Assembly: GCA_017480565.1 (NCBI GenBank)
Contig: JAFVAL010000033.1
Coordinates: 1 to 58,411 of the forward strand
Direction of reading: 5' to 3'
Length of the DNA: 58,411 bases
Source: Lachnospiraceae bacterium
GTDB taxonomy: Bacteria; Bacillota; Clostridia; Lachnospirales; Lachnospiraceae
Part shown: positions 1 through 8,334 of the stretch, one piece after another
Numbering within the stretch: position 1 is the stretch's first letter
Layout: every line of letters starts with the position of its first letter
Notes under the pieces: model-generated
Databases searched by the model: none
What the model saw: the letters and a program-made list of their open reading frames with translations, nothing else
What the model was told of the DNA's origin: nothing
Translations under genes and position numbers: made by a program

Positions 1-137
1 TCGTCAGGCCAAGGGTTTGCCTACAGCTTCCTTCAGATTCCACCTCGTGATGGACACCCTTGCTGTTCAGCTATGTACTTCGTCGTTGCCTACGCGTACT
101 CGGGACTTTCACCCGTTAGAGCGCGCCCATGGCGCGC
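1..137 (-). mobile_element. Group IIC intron, 5' end (partial, runs off the left edge)
   Basis: Read on the minus strand from 137, the sequence begins GCGCGCC, then GGGTGAAAGTCCCG, then AAGGGTGTCC, then GTGGAATCTGAAGGAAGC. This matches the start of domain I of bacterial group IIC introns such as the Oceanobacillus iheyensis intron (from memory). The 5' end is placed at 137 because the sequence just upstream is a terminator hairpin and its T-rich tail, which is where class C introns insert. The usual GTGYG start reads GCGCG here. The reverse transcriptase gene and the 3' end would lie left of the window. Confidence 0.8.
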
Positions 138-143
138 AAACGC

Positions 144-170
144 AAAAGGGCGAAGCATCTCACTCCGCCC
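144..170 (-). terminator. araB terminator, intron insertion target
   Basis: On the minus strand an 8-bp stem (GGGCGGAG with CTTCGCCC, one G-T pair) and a 7-nt loop are followed by TTTT. It lies about 25 bp behind the araB stop. The group IIC intron begins six bases past the T run. Confidence 0.8.
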
Positions 171-194
171 TCACTTCTTCCGTGTGAATTATGA

Positions 195-1829
195 TTAAAT
201 TTGATCTACGAAAGCTCCGATCTCGCAGTACTTCCGGTACAATCCTTCGTATCTCTTCGCGTTTTCCTTGTTCGGGAAGAAATTTGCCTCGTACTTCTCA
301 CAGAACACTTCCTGCGCTGCCGGCAGGCTCTCATAATACCCTGCTGCCACCGCGGCAAACATCGCGGCTCCCTTTGCGCACATCTGTGTCTCCTGCGCGA
401 CCATGATCGGCCGGTCAAATAAATCCGCCATCAGCTGCATGATGTAGGAAGACTTCTTTGCGATACCACCGACCAGCACCATACGCTCGACTTCCACGCC
501 CTTCTCCACGTAGCCGTCGAACATGCGCTTTGCGCCAAAGAGCGTTCCCAGAATCAAAGAACGATACAGATCCGGGACAGACGTACCCATCTTGATGCCT
601 GTGATCGCACCCTTCGCGTTCTCGTTTAAGTTCGGATATCTGCGGCCGTTCAGCCATTCGATCGAGACAAGGTCTTCGTTGAGCTTCTCGTCGTCGATCC
701 GCTTCTCCATCTCGTAGAGAAGCCGATCGCGCAGCTGCTCATACATCGCTTCATCCTTTGCGACCTCACGGATCGGCCAAAGCAAGGTCTCTCTGAGCCA
801 TGCATAGACATCGCCAAAGCCTGCCTGTCCAGCCTCTACACCCATCAGACCCGGAATGATCGAATCCTCAGCCAAGCCAAGGTAAGCTTTCGTATCCTTG
901 CCCGCAAAATTCTCACGGTGCTCCACGGTCATATCCACCGCGGACGTACCAACCACTTTCACCAGCGTGTGCAACTGTGCGCCCGCACCGACACCGCCGG
1001 CATGCGCATCCAGCGAGCTTCCTGCGATCAACACATCGTCACGCACGCCAAGCTTTTCGGCCCATTCTTTGCTGATCGTTCCCACCGCCGTGCAGGACGG
1101 TCTCGGCCCTTCCTTCGGGAAGCGCTCCGCGACTTTCGCAAGATACGGATCTAATTTGCTAAGCGTCTCTGCATCCGGCAGGCCGCCAAACTCCGAGTTC
1201 CACAACAGCTTATGGCCTGCTGCACAGCTGTCTCTGTATGCATTTGCAGGATCGGTATTACCAGTTAAAAGTGCCGGCATCCAGTCCGCATGCTCCATCC
1301 AGGTAAAGGCAGCCTCCCTCACCGCAGGATCAATTCTTGTCGTGTGCAGCACCTTTGCCCAGAACCACTCGGACTGATAGATGCCCTGATACTTCAGATA
1401 ATCGACCGGCCCCTCCGAGAAGACACGGTTGATCTCCTTTGCCTCCTCCTGCGCGGTGTGATCTTTCCACAAATGAAACATCGCGTTCGGGTTTTCCGCA
1501 AATTCCGGCAAAAGCGCGAGCGGTGTTCCCTTCTCATCCACCGGGCAGGGCGTCGAGCCGGTGCAGTCAAACCCAATCGCACGAAGGCCTTCTCTTGCCT
1601 CGTCCCCGGCGATCGCTAACGCTTCTAAAAATGCCTTCGTAAATGCTTCGATATAGTCAAGTGGATGCTGGCGAAACTGATTGTGCTCCGGATCGCAGTA
1701 AAGGCGCTTGGCCCAGCGTGGATAATTGCACACACCCTGGCTTAAGGTCTCGCCGGAATGCACGTCAACGATGACCACACGCACCGAATCGGAGCCAAAG
1801 TCTGCCCCGGCAACAAATTGTCTATTCAA
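195..1829 (-). CDS. araB: Ribulokinase (FGGY family)
   Basis: It phosphorylates L-ribulose (and probably related ketopentoses or pentitols) with ATP in the cytoplasm, feeding the pentose phosphate pathway. The N-terminus has the FGGY ATPase motif GADFGSDSVRVVIVD and the ribulokinase-type GFDCTGSTPCPVD. The C-terminal half carries GTSAVDMTV, GSSLDAHAGGVGAGA and LVGGIAKKS. The TTG at 1829 is chosen because GGAGG lies 8 nt upstream and the protein then begins LNRQFVAGADFG like its relatives. An upstream in-frame ATG at 1910 would overlap the preceding gene and add 27 unlikely residues. Length 544 aa is normal. The polyol dehydrogenase at 3628-5244 on the same strand suggests pentose/pentitol use, but an AT-rich gene pair separates the two. 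Confidence 0.92.
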   Translation of the reverse strand: MNRQFVAGADFGSDSVRVVIVDVHSGETLSQGVCNYPRWAKRLYCDPEHNQFRQHPLDYIEAFTKAFLEALAIAGDEAREGLRAIGFDCTGSTPCPVDEKGTPLALLPEFAENPNAMFHLWKDHTAQEEAKEINRVFSEGPVDYLKYQGIYQSEWFWAKVLHTTRIDPAVREAAFTWMEHADWMPALLTGNTDPANAYRDSCAAGHKLLWNSEFGGLPDAETLSKLDPYLAKVAERFPKEGPRPSCTAVGTISKEWAEKLGVRDDVLIAGSSLDAHAGGVGAGAQLHTLVKVVGTSAVDMTVEHRENFAGKDTKAYLGLAEDSIIPGLMGVEAGQAGFGDVYAWLRETLLWPIREVAKDEAMYEQLRDRLLYEMEKRIDDEKLNEDLVSIEWLNGRRYPNLNENAKGAITGIKMGTSVPDLYRSLILGTLFGAKRMFDGYVEKGVEVERMVLVGGIAKKSSYIMQLMADLFDRPIMVAQETQMCAKGAAMFAAVAAGYYESLPAAQEVFCEKYEANFFPNKENAKRYEGLYRKYCEIGAFVDQI

Positions 1830-1856
1830 TGATTGTTCCTCCGTTATTCTTTCTGT

Positions 1857-1884
1857 GAGCCCTGCACGCATAGCGTGCGGGCTC
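1857..1884. other. Strong hairpin in the araB leader
   Basis: GAGCCC and GCACGC pair with GCGTGC and GGGCTC around a 3-nt loop, with one bulged base. It lies between the upstream gene's stop (1900) and the araB ribosome binding site. There is no T run on the minus strand, so it is not a normal terminator for that direction. It may stabilise or attenuate the araB message. Confidence 0.5.
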
Positions 1885-1899
1885 GCGAGGCTCGCCCTT

Positions 1900-2553
1900 T
1901 CATTCATCATCTGTCGGAAACAGATAAAACTTACGAATCTTCACCTCTGAACTCTCAAATTGCCTGGGGAGCAACACATACAGAGCCTTGTTCTCAGGGT
2001 CATAGTCCATTCCGCATGCCCATAAATACGGATCATTTGTAAATCGATCCTTGTCAGGAAATGCATAACGATCTACTTCTTTATTCCAGCGAACTGGCAG
2101 GATACTGATTGTTCCTTTGCCCCAATCTGCATAGTGGTTGTCCTGTTCTCTTTCCACCCCTTCTACATAACGATCATAAGCAGCCTCTTCCACGTATAGA
2201 TTGCCGTCGTAGAAGATCCACTCGTACATGAGCTCTCTGAGAACAAATAGGTGAAAAGAAGAAACTTCTCTTATATATATTTTCTCTGGAGTCTTTGGAT
2301 TTGAAAAGACAGCTACTTCCTCACAATCAGAGTCCCTCTTCCAACCATTTGGCAATATAGTCGCTATCTCATCTGTTCGCTCATAAATCCGATCTTTATA
2401 TGAAATAGATATCTCTCCATCTGCGGTGCCTTGTAAATACTCAGGGAACTCAGGCAAATCCGAGAAATCTATATTTCCCTTTTGGCAAGTAGATATCGTC
2501 ATCACACATAGGAACAAGGCAAAGATTGTAACTGCACGTTTAAGACCCAACAT
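1900..2553 (-). CDS. Putative secreted or lipid-anchored protein, unknown function
   Basis: I do not recognise the family. The 217-aa product starts with a hydrophobic segment (residues 5-22) ending ISTC, which resembles a weak lipobox (Thr at -1 is unusual), so it is probably exported or lipid-anchored. The mature part is acidic with many Tyr and Trp and has no motif I can name. It overlaps the end of the upstream cysteine peptidase gene by 14 bp and has its own AGGAG nine nt before the ATG, so the two are translationally coupled. Base composition is clearly more AT-rich than araB. An inhibitor or partner of the peptidase is possible by analogy with protease/inhibitor pairs, but this is only inference. 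Confidence 0.7.
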   Translation of the reverse strand: MLGLKRAVTIFALFLCVMTISTCQKGNIDFSDLPEFPEYLQGTADGEISISYKDRIYERTDEIATILPNGWKRDSDCEEVAVFSNPKTPEKIYIREVSSFHLFVLRELMYEWIFYDGNLYVEEAAYDRYVEGVEREQDNHYADWGKGTISILPVRWNKEVDRYAFPDKDRFTNDPYLWACGMDYDPENKALYVLLPRQFESSEVKIRKFYLFPTDDE

Positions 2554-3568
2554 AAATCCATGCTCCTAGAGCCCAATTGTAATTGTTATATGTAAACTTC
2601 AATCTTGTTGCACTTGTTACACTTACACTTACATATCCCCCCATTTTAGGATCAATGATTTTTAGATATAATGATGAGCTCGATGAGCTATAGCCTCTTA
2701 CAGTAAACATATGATCAAACGTCGCACCCGTATTCACGTGTGTGCCTGTATAACCAGTTAAGAATGGCTTCCCTGCACATATCTTGTCAAAACGCACGCT
2801 TGTCGTCAACTGATTTCCCGCTCCAATCGTTGAAGGGGTTACTCCATATGATTGTAAAACGGTCCGAACCTGTCCCATAGTTGCCCCATTATATAGTCCG
2901 CTAGACACCATAACGCCATAACAAGTATAAGCCGACTGCTTAATATACTGGAGAACGCTAGCACATCCCGCTGCCCAACAACTCGTATCATCATATTGCT
3001 TTTTTGCCGGAACATTTAAAGAGTATGCGTTTGGTGTTGTTAACACGCTTTCAGGAGAAACGTTTTTTGTTATATGGAGTCTCTTTGAAACCGCATGCGC
3101 GTCTGCAAAATCACAAATATATTGAAACGCGACGCAGTTGACGTCATCGGAATGATCCCTTAATAAAAATCTACTTCCCTTGTCAAATAAAATAGCAACC
3201 TTATCCTTTGAAGTCTCCATCTCCTTTGCAATACCCTCTTCATAGGAGAACGCATAACCTGTCTCACTGTTCCTCTGGACACACAGCACTCCCTGAACCA
3301 CTCCCTCTGCGATGACAGCATAGCAGGTACACTGTGCTTTTGCATATACATCATTCCCCATATTGCTATAGCATGGTATTGGATAACTTAGTTCAAATTC
3401 ATTAAACGAACTTAGTTGATATACATCATCATCTAATACTGCATTTGCAAAAAAAGACTCAAGCGCGCTCTGAAATGCTACATTTTCCTTAGCTACTGCG
3501 ACATTGTTAGGGATCAGGCCCACCATAAATGTGATTAATACAATCGCGATAACTCGATATGCTTTCAT
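2540..3568 (-). CDS. Secreted papain-like (C39-type) cysteine peptidase
   Basis: Probably an exported cysteine protease. Residues 1-26 form a signal peptide (hydrophobic core IVLITFMVGLI, ending VAVA). The N-terminal half looks like a propeptide. The catalytic domain has DDTSCWAAGCASVLQY with the likely nucleophile Cys197, the His in DHMFTVRGY (about 286) and the Asp in KIIDPKMGG (about 306). This is the order seen in C39-like and papain-like clan CA enzymes. AGGAGG lies 7 nt before the ATG. It overlaps the downstream lipoprotein-like gene. Both genes are AT-rich compared with the sugar genes around them, which hints at acquisition. The substrate is unknown; surface protein turnover or bacteriocin-like processing are options. 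Confidence 0.78.
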   Translation of the reverse strand: MKAYRVIAIVLITFMVGLIPNNVAVAKENVAFQSALESFFANAVLDDDVYQLSSFNEFELSYPIPCYSNMGNDVYAKAQCTCYAVIAEGVVQGVLCVQRNSETGYAFSYEEGIAKEMETSKDKVAILFDKGSRFLLRDHSDDVNCVAFQYICDFADAHAVSKRLHITKNVSPESVLTTPNAYSLNVPAKKQYDDTSCWAAGCASVLQYIKQSAYTCYGVMVSSGLYNGATMGQVRTVLQSYGVTPSTIGAGNQLTTSVRFDKICAGKPFLTGYTGTHVNTGATFDHMFTVRGYSSSSSSLYLKIIDPKMGGYVSVSVTSATRLKFTYNNYNWALGAWIYVGS

Positions 3569-3627
3569 TATGCTTCCTCCTAGTCTTTCCCCAGAATTTA
3601 ATCGATAATAATACGCTTCACTCTATA

Positions 3628-5244
3628 TCACGCCGTATACTTTTTAAGTGTCTCTCTCACCGCGCCACGTCCAGCCACAAGCTCTGCAAAGTACTTCTCG
3701 ACCTTCTCGCCAAGGCCAACCTCATACAGATTCACGGCAAAGATCTTCGCGTCCGACAGAATCGGTGCCAGATCCTCGTGGAAATCGCGCACTTCGCCAA
3801 GCTTCACATTTGCCAGGTAAGGACGAACATCGTCAAGCAACGGATCCGGGCTCAATTCGAACGCATTTCCCTCATCATCGATGCCCAGCAGATACCGGCA
3901 CCATCCGGCCTGCACAAGCGGAATAAGATTCAGTGATGCAGGATCTTTATCTTCGTCTCTTAAGTAAGCTTTGATCGTCTCGCCGAAACGAATCGCCAGC
4001 TTCTGGGAAGTATCGGTCGCAATTCTCTGCGGCGTGTCAGGCATGAACGGGTTCGGGAAGCGCTTCGTAAGCACCTCATCGATAAATGCCTTCGGCGAGA
4101 TGATGCCAGGATCCACTACCACCGGTAGGCCTTCTACATAGCCGATTGTGTGGATTAACTTCACCAGATCTTCATCCTGCATCTCGTCGCAGATCTTCTG
4201 ATAGCCAAGCAGGCAGCCGTAAACTGCAAGCGCGGTATGCAGCGGGTTCAAGCAGGTGCAGACCTTCATCTTCTCAATCTTATCAACGGTCTCTCTGTCA
4301 GTGAAAATGATGCCGCCCTCTTCCAGTGCCGGATGTCCGTTCGGGAACCAATCCTGGATCACCAGATACTGCGCTTCTTCTGCATTCACAAATGGAGCCA
4401 CATAGGTCTTCTTCGATGTTACCACCGACTCGGTATCTTCAAAACCGTCATCCTCCAGCATCTTCTTCACACCCGGGTCCGGACGAGGGGTAATCTTATC
4501 GATCATGCTCCAAGGGAAACCGACTTTTGCAGGATCGTTGACATATGCCGCAAAACCAGCCTTGACGAGTCCATTTGCCTCCCAGGCCTGTGCATATGCA
4601 TTCACCGCGTCATATAACTTTGTGCCGTTGTGCGAGCAGTTATCCATCGAAACCATCGAGATTGGCAGTGCGCCTACCTCAAAACGATGATACAAAAGCG
4701 AAGCAACCTTGCCAATATAGCTCTTCGGGCACGCCGGGCCTGCTGCGAAATCATCCGCCACCAAAGGCGCAATCTCGCCCTTCGCATTTCTCAGGCTGTA
4801 GCCCTTCTCGGTGATCGTAAAGCTTGCCATCTGCAGGGAAGGCGCTTCAAAAATCTTCAAAAGCTTGCCCCACTCCTCTGCATTTTCAGAATCCACAATC
4901 ACAGAATCCACGATCGAAGCGACCACGTCTTTGTCAATCGAACCGTCCGCCTTTAAGGTCACTGCCAGAGCGAGGTTGTCGTGCGGGCGATACGAACTTG
5001 TGATAATCTCATAGTCAAATCCTTCCGCAGCGATGATACCGGTCGTTCCCTTACCGGCCTCCAACACCTTCTGCCAGGTGTTCGCCACAAACGCACGGAA
5101 GATATTTCCTGCGCCAAAATGCACCCACTCAGGTGCCTCTGCAGTCTTAGCTGCAACTGCCTCACGGTCAAATGCAGGCAGATGATAGCCCTTTGCCTCC
5201 CAGGCTGCACGGTTGTTAACAACATCATTCCACTGTAACTTCAT
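3628..5244 (-). CDS. Mannitol dehydrogenase family oxidoreductase (polyol or hexuronate)
   Basis: NAD(P)-dependent long-chain polyol dehydrogenase family, which includes mannitol and arabinitol dehydrogenases and fructuronate reductase. The N-terminal Rossmann part shows VHFGAGNIFRAFV. The catalytic motif K-x5-N-x2-H is present as KVCTCLNPLH. The start at 5244 follows AGGAGG with a 7-nt gap; a longer in-frame start at 5280 would lie upstream of that site. Length 538 aa fits the longer members of the family. Neighbouring araB suggests oxidation of a pentitol or reduction of a ketose, but the sequence alone does not fix the substrate. UxuB-like fructuronate reduction remains an alternative. Confidence 0.88.
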   Translation of the reverse strand: MKLQWNDVVNNRAAWEAKGYHLPAFDREAVAAKTAEAPEWVHFGAGNIFRAFVANTWQKVLEAGKGTTGIIAAEGFDYEIITSSYRPHDNLALAVTLKADGSIDKDVVASIVDSVIVDSENAEEWGKLLKIFEAPSLQMASFTITEKGYSLRNAKGEIAPLVADDFAAGPACPKSYIGKVASLLYHRFEVGALPISMVSMDNCSHNGTKLYDAVNAYAQAWEANGLVKAGFAAYVNDPAKVGFPWSMIDKITPRPDPGVKKMLEDDGFEDTESVVTSKKTYVAPFVNAEEAQYLVIQDWFPNGHPALEEGGIIFTDRETVDKIEKMKVCTCLNPLHTALAVYGCLLGYQKICDEMQDEDLVKLIHTIGYVEGLPVVVDPGIISPKAFIDEVLTKRFPNPFMPDTPQRIATDTSQKLAIRFGETIKAYLRDEDKDPASLNLIPLVQAGWCRYLLGIDDEGNAFELSPDPLLDDVRPYLANVKLGEVRDFHEDLAPILSDAKIFAVNLYEVGLGEKVEKYFAELVAGRGAVRETLKKYTA

Positions 5245-5562
5245 GACATATCCTCCTACATCAATGTATTTATTTATCATGTTCTACTTATATAAATGAG
5301 CCAGCTATTTAATTCTATCGTAACTGGTTCAAAAATGATCTGATACTTGGGATTTTTCAATCGGTCATTGTTCATCAATGAAATAATAACACAATTTGCT
5401 ATTCTGAACAATCAAAACTGCATCTCTTTGGCATTTCATTTTGCAAAAATCCCTAGCTTTTATGTTGATCTCTCGGTGTTGTGTTTCTGAACAGAATGAT
5501 ATATTTAGGTTGAGAAGTTCGATCGTTCTTTAAAAATCAATTGTTTTTATACAGGAGGTTCT
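5245..5562. promoter_or_regulatory. AT-rich divergent intergenic region with repeated TTCTGAACA
   Basis: This 318-bp gap separates the divergent dehydrogenase and the secreted-protein genes. It is AT-rich and contains TTCTGAACA twice (near 5402 and 5488). The second copy extends to the palindrome TTCTGAACAGAA. A possible -10 (TATATT near 5500) lies just past it. I see no gene and no named riboswitch here. Confidence 0.4.
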
Positions 5563-5787
5563 ATGAATCAACATCTCTTTAAATTTGTCATCTGTTTACT
5601 GCTAACCATAACTTTGATCTTTGGTCCTGTGTCGTCCGTTTTAGCAAAGAATACGAGTCAAGTATCTTCTAAATCGTTCGAAAACATGAGCGATGAAGAA
5701 TGTCTTGCCTTCATTCGCTCACAAGATAATGTTACTGAAATGAATGGACTTGGAGCGGCTCACCCATGTTCAGTCATACTGATATGA
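5563..5787 (+). CDS. N-terminal part of a secreted protein, probably frame-interrupted
   Basis: The 74-aa frame opens after AGGAGG (4-nt gap) with a clear signal peptide: hydrophobic residues 8-24, cleavage near VLAKN. It continues with an acidic segment (MSDEECLAFIRSQ) of a type found after signal peptides in clostridial secreted proteins. It stops at 5787, while the overlapping frame one base back (5766-6182) carries on with a beta-rich sequence that has no export signal of its own. The simplest reading is one gene with a single-base deletion near 5766-5785, but two overlapping genes cannot be excluded. Confidence 0.6.
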   Translation: MNQHLFKFVICLLLTITLIFGPVSSVLAKNTSQVSSKSFENMSDEECLAFIRSQDNVTEMNGLGAAHPCSVILI

Positions 5788-6182
5788 TGGCAATCGGAAA
5801 CACAGAATCATATTATTTAAATACGTCTGCCAGTTCGGCCTATGTATCTTATCGCACCTCAACAGGTATATTGTATCAAACCTATAAAACAGTCACTGCG
5901 ATTAACAGTGGTTTAGGAGCAAAAGCAACATTCCCTGTCATCGGCAAAACCACCTATGATAATCTTGGGAATCCCACTGTGTACACTGTGAATCGTGGGT
6001 ATTTAAAGGCTTCTGTTTACAGAGAAGGTCACTATTATAACAACCTCGGAATGACAGGGGCATACGGACACAGTCAGATTACAGCGACTCCCTCTGTATC
6101 TCTTTCACTCAGCGGTGTTTCTGTTACCATTACATTCAGCGCAAGTGTAACAAAACTTGGAGAAGCAAGCGCTTACCTATAA
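5766..6182 (+). CDS. C-terminal part of the same secreted protein (hypothetical)
   Basis: This 138-aa frame overlaps the signal-peptide frame by 22 bases and is shifted by -1. It is rich in Ser, Thr, Tyr and Gly and predicted to be mostly beta strand (for example GNTESYYLNTSASSAYVSY and SVSLSLSGVSVTITFSASV). That composition is typical of exported proteins, yet it has no signal peptide and its ATG lacks a ribosome binding site. It is therefore best seen as the disconnected C-terminal half of the gene starting at 5563. No family was recognised. Confidence 0.6.
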   Translation: MFSHTDMMAIGNTESYYLNTSASSAYVSYRTSTGILYQTYKTVTAINSGLGAKATFPVIGKTTYDNLGNPTVYTVNRGYLKASVYREGHYYNNLGMTGAYGHSQITATPSVSLSLSGVSVTITFSASVTKLGEASAYL

Positions 6183-6205
6183 CTTGCTTAAAAGGAGGTC
6201 ATTCT

Positions 6206-6421
6206 ATGTATAGCCAAAGTTTCTTTGCCATTCTCTATGGGATTATTTATTACACCTGGTGGTTGTACCCTTTCCTGCTGATCTACCTGTTTATTAATCT
6301 TTTAAAGACCGTTCTCTCAGATGGTTGGAAACGCAAGGCCATAATAGAATTGATTTGCACAGGATTTGTGTTATTATTGATGTATGTTTCTGTGGTAGAT
6401 AAGCCTCAAATGTTCTATTGA
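6206..6421 (+). CDS. Small two-helix membrane protein
   Basis: The 71-aa product has two hydrophobic segments (about residues 5-33 and 46-62) joined by a basic loop (SDGWKRKA), so it should span the membrane twice. It follows AAAGGAGG at a good distance and lies 23 bp after the broken secreted protein, probably in one transcript. Family unknown. Confidence 0.65.
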   Translation: MYSQSFFAILYGIIYYTWWLYPFLLIYLFINLLKTVLSDGWKRKAIIELICTGFVLLLMYVSVVDKPQMFY

Positions 6422-6497
6422 CATTGCAAGACTCGGTTTCATAAAGCGGCTATAGCAGATATAGATATCTTGTATTAAAAATGGTTCATCTACAACA

Positions 6498-6528
6498 AGA
6501 GGTTTCCCTGACTGGAAGGGAAGCCTCT
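6498..6528 (+). terminator. Terminator-like hairpin
   Basis: A 12-bp stem (AGAGGTTTCCCT with AGGGAAGCCTCT, one G-T pair) with a 7-nt loop lies between the small membrane protein and the TetR gene. The T run after it is poor, so termination may be inefficient. Confidence 0.55.
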
Positions 6529-6562
6529 TACTATTGTCTCTGAAACGAAAGGGGATTTTTCT

Positions 6563-7147
6563 ATGAATCATAATCAAAAATACAAAAACACGGAGCAGCT
6601 TCTTTATGACGGATTCATTAGTCTTCTGGGTGATAAACTTCCCAGTGAAATTAAGATGACCGATCTCATAAATGCTAGCGGTGTACATACGACAACCTTT
6701 TATTATCACTTCCCTGATGGAATGCCAGAATTTTTACGAAAATTTGCTGTTCAAGCACTCGAGTCTACGCCTGACCAGCTTCTGTTTATCTACCAGAATC
6801 CTGTCGAGGAACTTTTGTCTGAATCATTGCCCAATGCTTTGTTTCCATTTCGCTCCTCTCTTGAGAAGCCTGCGGTTTTCCAATCCAAGGATATGATCTG
6901 GTTTCTTGATCTGGCAGAGAATTACATTGTTCAATCGTATCAAGCTAAGTCTCAAAAACAAACAGATTCATTTTCGTGGAAGGTATGTGCAACTTTAAGA
7001 GCAAGCTGGGGTAGTATGATTGAACTGATCAATTATCTTAATACTGGCAAACCTGCCAAAGAGGAAGTCGGTCCAATCATTGAGTTAGTGAAAGAAGAGG
7101 CCTATCTTATCATACAGCATGCATTTCCCGAGAAGCTGAAAATCTAG
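6563..7147 (+). CDS. TetR/AcrR family transcriptional regulator
   Basis: This is a DNA-binding dimeric repressor type. The N-terminal helix-turn-helix ends in the typical recognition helix and TFYYHFPDG at about residues 45-56. The C-terminal ligand domain (about 70-194) is variable and its ligand unknown. AAAGGGG precedes the ATG. The NUDIX gene begins immediately downstream, so the two may be cotranscribed. The target is unknown; the gene itself or the upstream secreted-protein genes are the nearest candidates. Confidence 0.82.
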   Translation: MNHNQKYKNTEQLLYDGFISLLGDKLPSEIKMTDLINASGVHTTTFYYHFPDGMPEFLRKFAVQALESTPDQLLFIYQNPVEELLSESLPNALFPFRSSLEKPAVFQSKDMIWFLDLAENYIVQSYQAKSQKQTDSFSWKVCATLRASWGSMIELINYLNTGKPAKEEVGPIIELVKEEAYLIIQHAFPEKLKI

Positions 7148-7183
7148 ATGAAACAACTTAAAATGTCAAGGAGGTTCCCCCCT

Positions 7184-7663
7184 ATGCCCGACCAAAAACA
7201 CCTTACCACCCTCTGCTACATCGAAAAAGACGGCTGTTATCTGATGATGCACCGCACCTCCAAGGAAAATGACTACAACGCCGGCAAATGGATCGGCGTG
7301 GGCGGGCATTTTAAGGACGCAGAAAGCCCGGAAGAATGTCTGCTCAGAGAAGTCAAGGAAGAGACTGGTCTTATGCTCACTTCCTATCGCTTCCGAGGCA
7401 TCGTCACCTTCGTCTCCGACGTCTGGGGCTTTGAATACATGCATCTTTACACGGCTGACGCGTACGACGGAGAACTCTCCGAAGCGCGCATGCAGGATTG
7501 TCCAGAGGGGCGTCTTGCCTGGATCCCGAAAGAAGATGTGATGGATCTACCGCTCTGGGAGGGTGACAAAGTATTTCTCCCCATGCTTTTAGAAGAAGGC
7601 CCGCCGATCTCCTTAAAACTCACCTATCACGGAGACGAGCTCGTCGGTTGCAAATTCTTCTGA
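7184..7663 (+). CDS. NUDIX hydrolase (8-oxo-dGTP diphosphatase type)
   Basis: A cytoplasmic enzyme predicted to hydrolyse nucleoside diphosphate derivatives such as oxidised dGTP to the monophosphate. The Nudix box is complete: GGHFKDAESPEECLLREV followed by KEETGL, with metal-binding glutamates. The start at 7184 is chosen because AAGGAGG lies nine nt upstream; the ATG at 7148, right after the TetR stop, has no such site. Length 159 aa is standard for MutT-like proteins. Substrate is inferred from family only. Confidence 0.88.
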   Translation: MPDQKHLTTLCYIEKDGCYLMMHRTSKENDYNAGKWIGVGGHFKDAESPEECLLREVKEETGLMLTSYRFRGIVTFVSDVWGFEYMHLYTADAYDGELSEARMQDCPEGRLAWIPKEDVMDLPLWEGDKVFLPMLLEEGPPISLKLTYHGDELVGCKFF

Positions 7664-7676
7664 TCTCTGCTAAAAT
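7648..7676 (+). promoter_or_regulatory. Promoter for the second TetR gene
   Basis: TTGCAA (7648-7653), a 17-bp spacer and TAAAAT (7671-7676) form a sigma-A-like promoter. The -35 lies inside the last codons of the NUDIX gene. Confidence 0.6.
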
Positions 7677-7722
7677 AGTTTCCATTACCAGATGATCTTG
7701 TTGGTGAGAAGGATGGGGCATT

Positions 7723-8292
7723 ATGGCAAGTTTTACAAAAAAAGCGATCAAGGAAACCTTTCTGCAGCTGTTGGATGAAAAGCCTTACAGCCAGATTACG
7801 GTAAAGGACATTGTAGAGACCTGCGGTATCAACCGCAATTCGTTCTATTATCATTATGCGGATCTGCCTGCACTCGTAGAAGAGATTATTGAGGATGATA
7901 TCTTAAAGCTGATGTCGGATTCCACCTCTCTTTCTTCTTTGCAGGAGAGCTTGTCGGCCTCCCTGCAATTTTCCAAGGATCACAAACGTGCGGTCTATCA
8001 CCTGTATCGCTCCGTCAACAGAGAGCGCTTCGAACAGTACCTGATGAAGAACTGCGAATTTGTCGTCTCGCGCTATGTTGATACCTTATTAAAAGACGTC
8101 GGCGCGTCAGACAATGACCGCAGACTGGTCATCAATTATTTTAAATACCTTTGCTTCGGTGCTGTCATCGAGTGGTTGGAGAGCGGCATGAAGCTCAACA
8201 TTGAGAATGATTTCGCGCGCATCTGTGAACTGATGGTAGACCCAGCCCTCAAAAACGCTGGTCTTAGCACACTTCTCTCCCCTAACGAATAA
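7723..8292 (+). CDS. TetR/AcrR family regulator, likely of the MMPL operon
   Basis: The 189-aa protein has a TetR helix-turn-helix (ITVKDIVETCGINRNSFYYHY, about residues 24-45) and a C-terminal ligand-binding domain. It lies just upstream of, and in the same direction as, an MMPL transporter and its secreted partner, which have their own promoter after two terminator hairpins. The layout suggests local control of those transporter genes. The ligand is unknown. Confidence 0.84.
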   Translation: MASFTKKAIKETFLQLLDEKPYSQITVKDIVETCGINRNSFYYHYADLPALVEEIIEDDILKLMSDSTSLSSLQESLSASLQFSKDHKRAVYHLYRSVNRERFEQYLMKNCEFVVSRYVDTLLKDVGASDNDRRLVINYFKYLCFGAVIEWLESGMKLNIENDFARICELMVDPALKNAGLSTLLSPNE

Positions 8293-8296
8293 CCTT

Positions 8297-8326
8297 AGAC
8301 ACGGTCACGGCCGTGTCTGTTTTTTT
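8297..8326 (+). terminator. Terminator of the TetR gene
   Basis: An 8-bp stem (AGACACGG with CCGTGTCT) with a 6-nt loop is followed by GTTTTTTT. Confidence 0.85.
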
Positions 8327-8334
8327 GTCATTTT

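Noticed and set aside
1857-1884. Terminator of the peptidase/exported-protein pair
   Set aside because: The stem is strong, but no T run follows on the minus strand; it is kept as an unexplained leader hairpin.
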